DNA of 64,000 nucleotides from NCBI GenBank assembly GCA_028564705.1, contig JAPXFQ010000899.1, positions 2,852,001 to 2,916,000 on the forward strand. The letters run 5' to 3'. The DNA comes from Apricaphanius iberus (Eukaryota; Chordata; Actinopteri; Cyprinodontiformes; Aphaniidae). A model generated the notes under the pieces. That model saw nothing but the letters and a program-made list of their open reading frames with translations. It was not told the origin of the DNA and did not search any database. Numbering within the stretch: the stretch's first letter is position 1; every line of letters starts with the position of its first letter. Below, piece after piece: positions 59,096 through 64,000 of this stretch. The position numbers were made by a program, and so were the translations under genes.

Positions 59096-61421
59096 TCATC
59101 ATCCTTCAGAACAAAAGTATGTCAAAATTGCATTTTGAATCACTGTAAAGTTATTTCATTTTAATTTTTTACAATTTTATTGCGTTTTTAAGTTAATCAA
59201 TTCACTAAATTTTCCACCAGAAGGTGCTTTTTGTCTGCACTTATCTGAGATGCGTACTTTCTTAGTTTTCAATAGTCAGTTGTCCATTTTTTTTCTGGCT
59301 GACAAATATACTATATAAATAATGTTGCTAAAGAAGGCATAGGTTTGCTCTTCAAGATTTAAAAAAAATGCTTAAATTGCTTACATTTTTTTAAAAAGCA
59401 AAATACAAAAACTCAATTTTGCTTTGTTTATCTAACTTGATGGCATTTCAAAAGGTACCATAATAGACGTAATCAGCTGACATTAGTAAAAATGGTGAAT
59501 GAACGACTTTTGACAGAGTTTGACATATATAGGCTAATTTTTAGAAGAATGTTTGCTTTCTTTAAATTACTAAAGGTTCAACTTTATAAATTTAATCCAT
59601 ATTTGATACTTTTAAAATGTGTAAAAGCCCAAAATGCTCAAATAAAATTCCCTCCCGATCCCTGTTTTCTTTTCTTATTTGTATAACATAAACCTATATA
59701 AGTTCAGCATTTCATATTTAATAAGATTTTTAAAAGTAAACATTGTTGTTGCATTCTTGATTTCTGTGCTCAATTTATTCATTTTTTTTACCTCATATAT
59801 TGAGACACATTTCTCTTTTAATGTTATTCTATGAATATTAAAAAAAATAATAATACCAAGGAAGCGCCATCCTTTTGGCTGCAAGCCAGTGACCTGGATC
59901 TGTTTGTATTGCTTGTTGTTTGTTTGTCATGATCTTGGACAGGTTGGACTGTAAACTGAATTTCCCCTTGTGGGACAACAAAGTCAATTCAATTCAATTC
60001 ATAAATATTTAAAATCCTTTTAATTTGTATTTACTCTCTCTTTTTATAAATATTTTTATTAAATTTGCAGAAAGGCATTTTTTGTTTAAACTATACATAC
60101 ATTTCAAAATGTTATAATCCACTGGATCATATAATTTGAATTTTATGAGTAACAGGTTGAACAGATCTCTCTCTTTACTTCTTATCATTTTTATTGCTTT
60201 TTTTTTTGGTAAAATGAACATTGACTTTGTGTTTTATATGTTGTACCCCAAATTTCACTGCAGTAGATGATGACATGAATTCTACTGCAAATCCATACTG
60301 TACGTGGTGAAGTTCACTTGTAGAATTTAACTAATTACAAGAAGTTATGCCTTCTGATCCTTGTCAAGAAAACAGGATATGTTGTGACTTTTTTTATTTT
60401 TTATTACATCGTTTTTATAACAACTTGACTAAATTAGGCTGATGATTGTTACTGTTATCTGTCCATTCAACTTAGTCCCCTTCACAGATTATCACAGTGT
60501 ATTCTTTTATTGCAATATTTCAGTTGCTGTATGCTGTATGTTATTTTACCATGGGTAAGTACAAACAGAAACTTTTTCAGAAGGTTATATGCTGTTCTAA
60601 TCAAATAATGTTTTACAACAAAATACCAAAAATAAAACAAACCAAACAAACCTGAAAATGATTTGTTGTTCCATGGGTAGAGGAAGTACGTTTAAAGTGG
60701 CTCGAAGCCTCGCAATTAAGACTTGTATAAAGAAATGCTATGAGATAAATTATTACCAAATTAAATTATATTCTCTGTACTCTGTTCAGCATGCTGTAAT
60801 GTCACTAAAAGCTACTTTGATTTTATTTGGAATTTTAATATATTATATACTCATTTGTTTTATTCATATTTTATAGGAATCAATTTTTGTATAGAATCCA
60901 AACCAAAATAAATGGGGATAGGGTGTAATACAAAGGGTTCAGAATATAATATACAATTTAACTACATTTTCTTTACCATTTATCTCCATAGATCGTGGAG
61001 ATAAAGAAAACCGTAAAAAAATAAATAAAAAATATAAAATATAAAAAGAAATGGATATATTACAATTAAAAGGTTTCAAAATTGTTTCTTTTAAATAAAA
61101 TATTGAAATAGAAAGGGATGGAATGGCAATTTGTTTTCAAAAAGGGTAGACCTACACATTTGCCCAGTGCCACTGTGAAAACCCATGATAATAATCTTAT
61201 ATACTCATGACCTAGTGGTAAAGAAATTTGGTTTTAAACCCAGAAGGCTAACTATAAACCAGTGAAGGGGTGAAGTAACCTAGAGGCTTTTTAGTGCTGT
61301 TTTAAATTCAATGTCAAGATGGTATTAAGTATAATTTGGCTTACTTGAGATTCGGAATTTTTAGGAACTAACTGACTCTATTAAACTGGAAATGTAGCAG
61401 ACAAAGAAAACCGAGAATAAA
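59096..61421. other. Spacer between the fkrp and strn4 promoter regions
   Basis: A+T-rich. A short LINE 3' tail (GAATTTCCCCTTGTGGGAC then TCAATTCAATTCAATTC) ends near 60000, on the + strand. Nothing else recognised. Confidence 0.5.
59885..60001 (+). mobile_element. LINE 3' tail fragment
   Basis: The phrase AAACTGAATTTCCCCTTG, then GGGACAACAAAGTC and a (AATTC)n tail, is the typical 3' end of fish non-LTR retrotransposons or their SINE partners. Only about 100 bases remain. Confidence 0.5.
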
Positions 61422-61754
61422 ACCGGAAGTAGCAGTTTGGCTGATTTTGAAGTACTTTACTTTGTGTCAAAATGTTCCTGCCATAGCCTGCTCATAAAAT
61501 GGCAGGAAATGAACTCCTACTGCGAGATGCTCATTGTGTATGGAGAAAACATGTCCCGTTATTTTGTCACACAATTGTACAACACTCCCGACTGAAAATA
61601 CAGGAGAAGACACACAAATAGAAGTATCACACATTTGTCTTGCAATCATTGTATCAAGTAGCCGAATATGCTCACATTTTTTTGCAAAATATTTCCCCTC
61701 AAGAAACTTTTTGTCAGGATTATGTTTTATTCTGAAAGTTTGAAAGCGGAAGTG
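61422..61754 (+). promoter_or_regulatory. Putative strn4 promoter ETS sites
   Basis: Two good ETS-family sites upstream of the strn4 start: ACCGGAAGTA (61422-61431) and AGCGGAAGTG (61745-61754), with no TATA box. This fits a broadly expressed TATA-less promoter. The second site is about 190 bases before the ATG, so the transcript may begin close to it. Confidence 0.4.
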
Positions 61755-61939
61755 TAGTATTTTACTAAGTGAATAGTAATTCGACTCAGTGCCGTTTGAG
61801 AAAAGGAAGAATAGAGGGCAGCTTGTAGTGAACAGCTGGGTTTAGTAAAGGGTTCGGGTGGTATTTTTTAGAATAGTTTTCATTTATACATCTTGCTTGC
61901 TTCAATAAAATTATCCTGGCGAAAGGTTGAACGGTTAAA

Positions 61940-62266
61940 ATGGAGGCGGACAGATCCGGCGGAGGACCAAACCCGAACTCTGGAGGTGGCGGCGGCGGTG
62001 GTGGTGGTAGTGGCGGAGGAGGCAGCGGTAATAGCGGAGCTGGGCGCAATCCTAACGGGCCCAAAGCAGCACCGGGCCAGTCGACATCGGGTGCCGGAGT
62101 CGGGCCAATGGCAGCGGGGGCCATCCCCGGGTCGTTCCTGCCTCAGGAGGCGCAGGACGGGGACTCGGGTATGACGCTTCCCGGGATCCTACACTTCATC
62201 CAGTATGAGTGGGGACGCTTCCAGGCCGAAAAATACCGCTGGGAGGCTGAGCGTGACGAACTCAGG
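61940..62266 (+). CDS. strn4: Striatin-4, first coding exon (gene continues past window)
   Basis: Striatins are the scaffold and B''' regulatory subunits of PP2A in the STRIPAK complex, acting in the cytoplasm and at membranes. Only exon 1 is in the window: 109 codons ending CTC AGG|GTAATT, phase 0. The N-terminus is Gly/Ser/Pro low complexity (poly-Gly about 15-30), followed by LPGILHFIQYEWGRF (80-94), which contains the caveolin-binding motif (F86, W91, F94), and the start of the coiled coil (QAEKYRWEAERDEL). The EAEK.RWEAER-like wording matches STRN4 rather than STRN or STRN3, and the fkrp neighbour agrees. The ATG has A at -3 and G at +4. The open frame beyond 62266 is intron read-through. 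The later coiled coil, calmodulin-binding and WD40 parts lie outside. Confidence 0.92.
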
Positions 62267-64000
62267 GTAATTTTATTATTATTTTTTTTTTAGTGTTTTC
62301 TTTTACACCAAAAAAAGCACATTGCAAAAAAAAAAGAACATATCAAAGCAATTGTAGCCTTGCTTTTGCGTTTTCATGTTCCCTGAAATCAGTGTAAGAG
62401 GGACATCATGCTAATGGGCTAACATATAACACCGACAAGGATGCATTATTACTCTACAATAAAAGGAAGTGTACCACTTAATGTTCGCAATAAGGAAAAC
62501 AGCTACCACTTTCATCCATAAACGAAAGTGACGATGGTTTTTAAGTATCGCCAGTTCATGCTGGTTAAATGTATGTTGGCAAACAAAAAAACAATCTATT
62601 AAAGCGAGGTAAATAGTTCACGTCTTGCTGTCTTCTCTTTGATATTGTTTGATATTGTTCTGATATTTGTTTTGGCGAGAAAATCAAAGACACATCCCGG
62701 CCACATCTATTTAAATAGACTGCATTTTTTTAAAAAGAGAAAACTCTCAGTTGGTTGCTCTGTTGTGGTTAGCAGTACAGTGGCACGCAAATTTCAGTTA
62801 CAAATCACTGCATTGTCGAATAATGTTTATTAGAATTGAGTGAATGTTTAATAAAAAACCCCAGAATAGTTTCATTTTTTTAACTGTATTTGGAAATGTT
62901 TGTGTCGTTCTGCTCTTTTATATAGTAACACAGTTATGTAAGGTAGAATTAGCTGGTTATGCAGTGGCTAGTAGTAGCGGTAGTCTGCCTGGGAAATCAG
63001 CCTGTTGTCAGCACCTTAGCAAACGTGCTGGTTGTAGCTTGCAATCTGTAGTTACACTAATGAGTTTAATTGGTGACACTCCACAACAAGACTGTCTGTT
63101 TTATGTTTTAACTTTTATAACTAGAAATCTCATTGATAGATGGTATTTCTTTACATCCCATGCCGTGGCTATGCAGATATATTTCAAAACAACATAATTT
63201 TTCGTCAGAGTGAGAGCAAAACAGTAGGGGTCTTGATTCAGCCAGCTGACCAGAAGTGTGCAGCAACAGGTGAGGGGAAGGACAGGCTTGCATGACTCTA
63301 TGCGCCAACTGGAGAAAGCTGCACATTCTCTGTTTCAGTTTATTTATTCATTCTTACTTTTGTGACCGGAAATATTTCTAGCTGCTGAATTTGTCCCTTT
63401 TCTTAGCATAGGGACAGCGTGGATGCATTCTTTAAGCCCGATGACCGACGGTACACATCAGCTGCTTGGAGCTTATTTAATACTCTATAAAACCACAATC
63501 TTTCCACTCAAACCTAAAATCAGATGTTAGTCCCTGATTCATTGCAGTCCCGATCTACAATAAAATGTAAATCTGTATGCAGTGGTGGCACTCCAATATA
63601 AAACCCACCCTGTGATCTAGCCTCAAAAATACATGACTCATCGGTTGCGGGGGAGAATGTTGTCGATATTAAATGATCTGCCGCCTACTAATGCGACTCG
63701 GGGTCTGCTTTTGGGTTAGACGAGTAGGCCTATAACTTTAAAGGTCATTGATTCGAATGTGAAAAAACTAAAACAAAAAAGCCTCGACTCGGACAACCTA
63801 TATGAGTCAGTGGGATAAAAATGCCCTTGAGCGAACCACGAGTCCCTCTGTGCTCCCAGTTGAAGAAGATAAATGTTTCACCACCATGCTCCCCCTTTGC
63901 TTTCATGCAAAACTGTTGAAGAGAAAAGTTAGAGGAGCATCTAATCTACATTTTACAACAGTTTGCCTTTTTCCTCTTACGCTTACATTAAAACATCTCT
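62267..64000 (+). other. strn4: strn4 intron 1 (partial)
   Basis: Opens GTAATT; no second striatin exon (the conserved coiled-coil continuation) was found before the window ends. No recognised repeat or gene. Confidence 0.75.

Noticed and set aside
61786..62124. Proline-rich frame on the - strand
   Set aside because: Antisense of the Gly-rich strn4 exon 1.
62267..62293. Extension of strn4 frame (VILLLFFF)
   Set aside because: Intron read-through after a good GTAATT donor.
1..64000. CRISPR arrays, operons, riboswitches, prokaryotic systems
   Set aside because: The window is vertebrate nuclear DNA. The tandem repeats present are microsatellites or a degenerate minisatellite without spacer structure.

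Overview
The window looks like nuclear DNA of a ray-finned (teleost) fish. Genes have spliced exons with GT-AG junctions, spacers are long and A+T-rich, and the repeats are those typical of fish: Tc1/mariner and hAT transposons, L2/Rex/RTE-type LINE pieces and SINEs with tRNA-like heads. No bacterial, organellar or intact viral gene was seen. The species cannot be named from the sequence.

Three protein genes are supported, all in the right half. (1) slc1a5 (ASCT2-type neutral amino acid transporter), + strand, eight coding exons from 35071 to 44766, 534 residues; all seven introns can be joined in frame. (2) fkrp (fukutin-related protein, ribitol-phosphate transferase), - strand, one coding exon 56165 to 54576, 529 residues. 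Its likely 5' UTR acceptor lies at 56281, and possible non-coding first exons and promoter lie near 58.7-59.1 kb. (3) strn4 (striatin-4), + strand, first coding exon only (61940-62266); the rest lies beyond the right edge. slc1a5 and fkrp are tail to tail, fkrp and strn4 head to head. This matches the SLC1A5-FKRP-STRN4 block of human 19q13. The three proteins do not form one pathway; the block is conserved synteny.

Left half (1-34.8 kb): no host gene could be supported. It is a graveyard of transposons: a nearly full-length but broken Tc1 element (2042-3629), several decayed Tc1 copies, a cluster of short hAT-type elements sharing a GATACCGATACC-like signature (11-22 kb), a hAT piece with a BED zinc finger (17.2-18.1 kb), a 2.07 kb hAT element with a perfect 8-bp target duplication (24234-26301) lodged in an LTR-like repeat, LINE 3' ends, SINEs, and a degenerate ~40-bp GC-rich tandem repeat (12.3-12.7 kb).

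Right half: slc1a5 intron 1 carries a 260-bp hAT MITE with perfect 8-bp target duplications, and intron 7 a decayed Tc1. Between slc1a5 and fkrp lie a SINE with a 12-bp target duplication and two LINE remnants. Between fkrp and strn4 are an internally deleted Tc1, a hAT MITE and an RFX/ETS promoter-like cluster. I found no novel multi-gene system. The items most worth checking are the fkrp/strn4 divergent promoter region, the tRNA-like unit found inside two different DNA transposons, and the nested insertions with clean target duplications.
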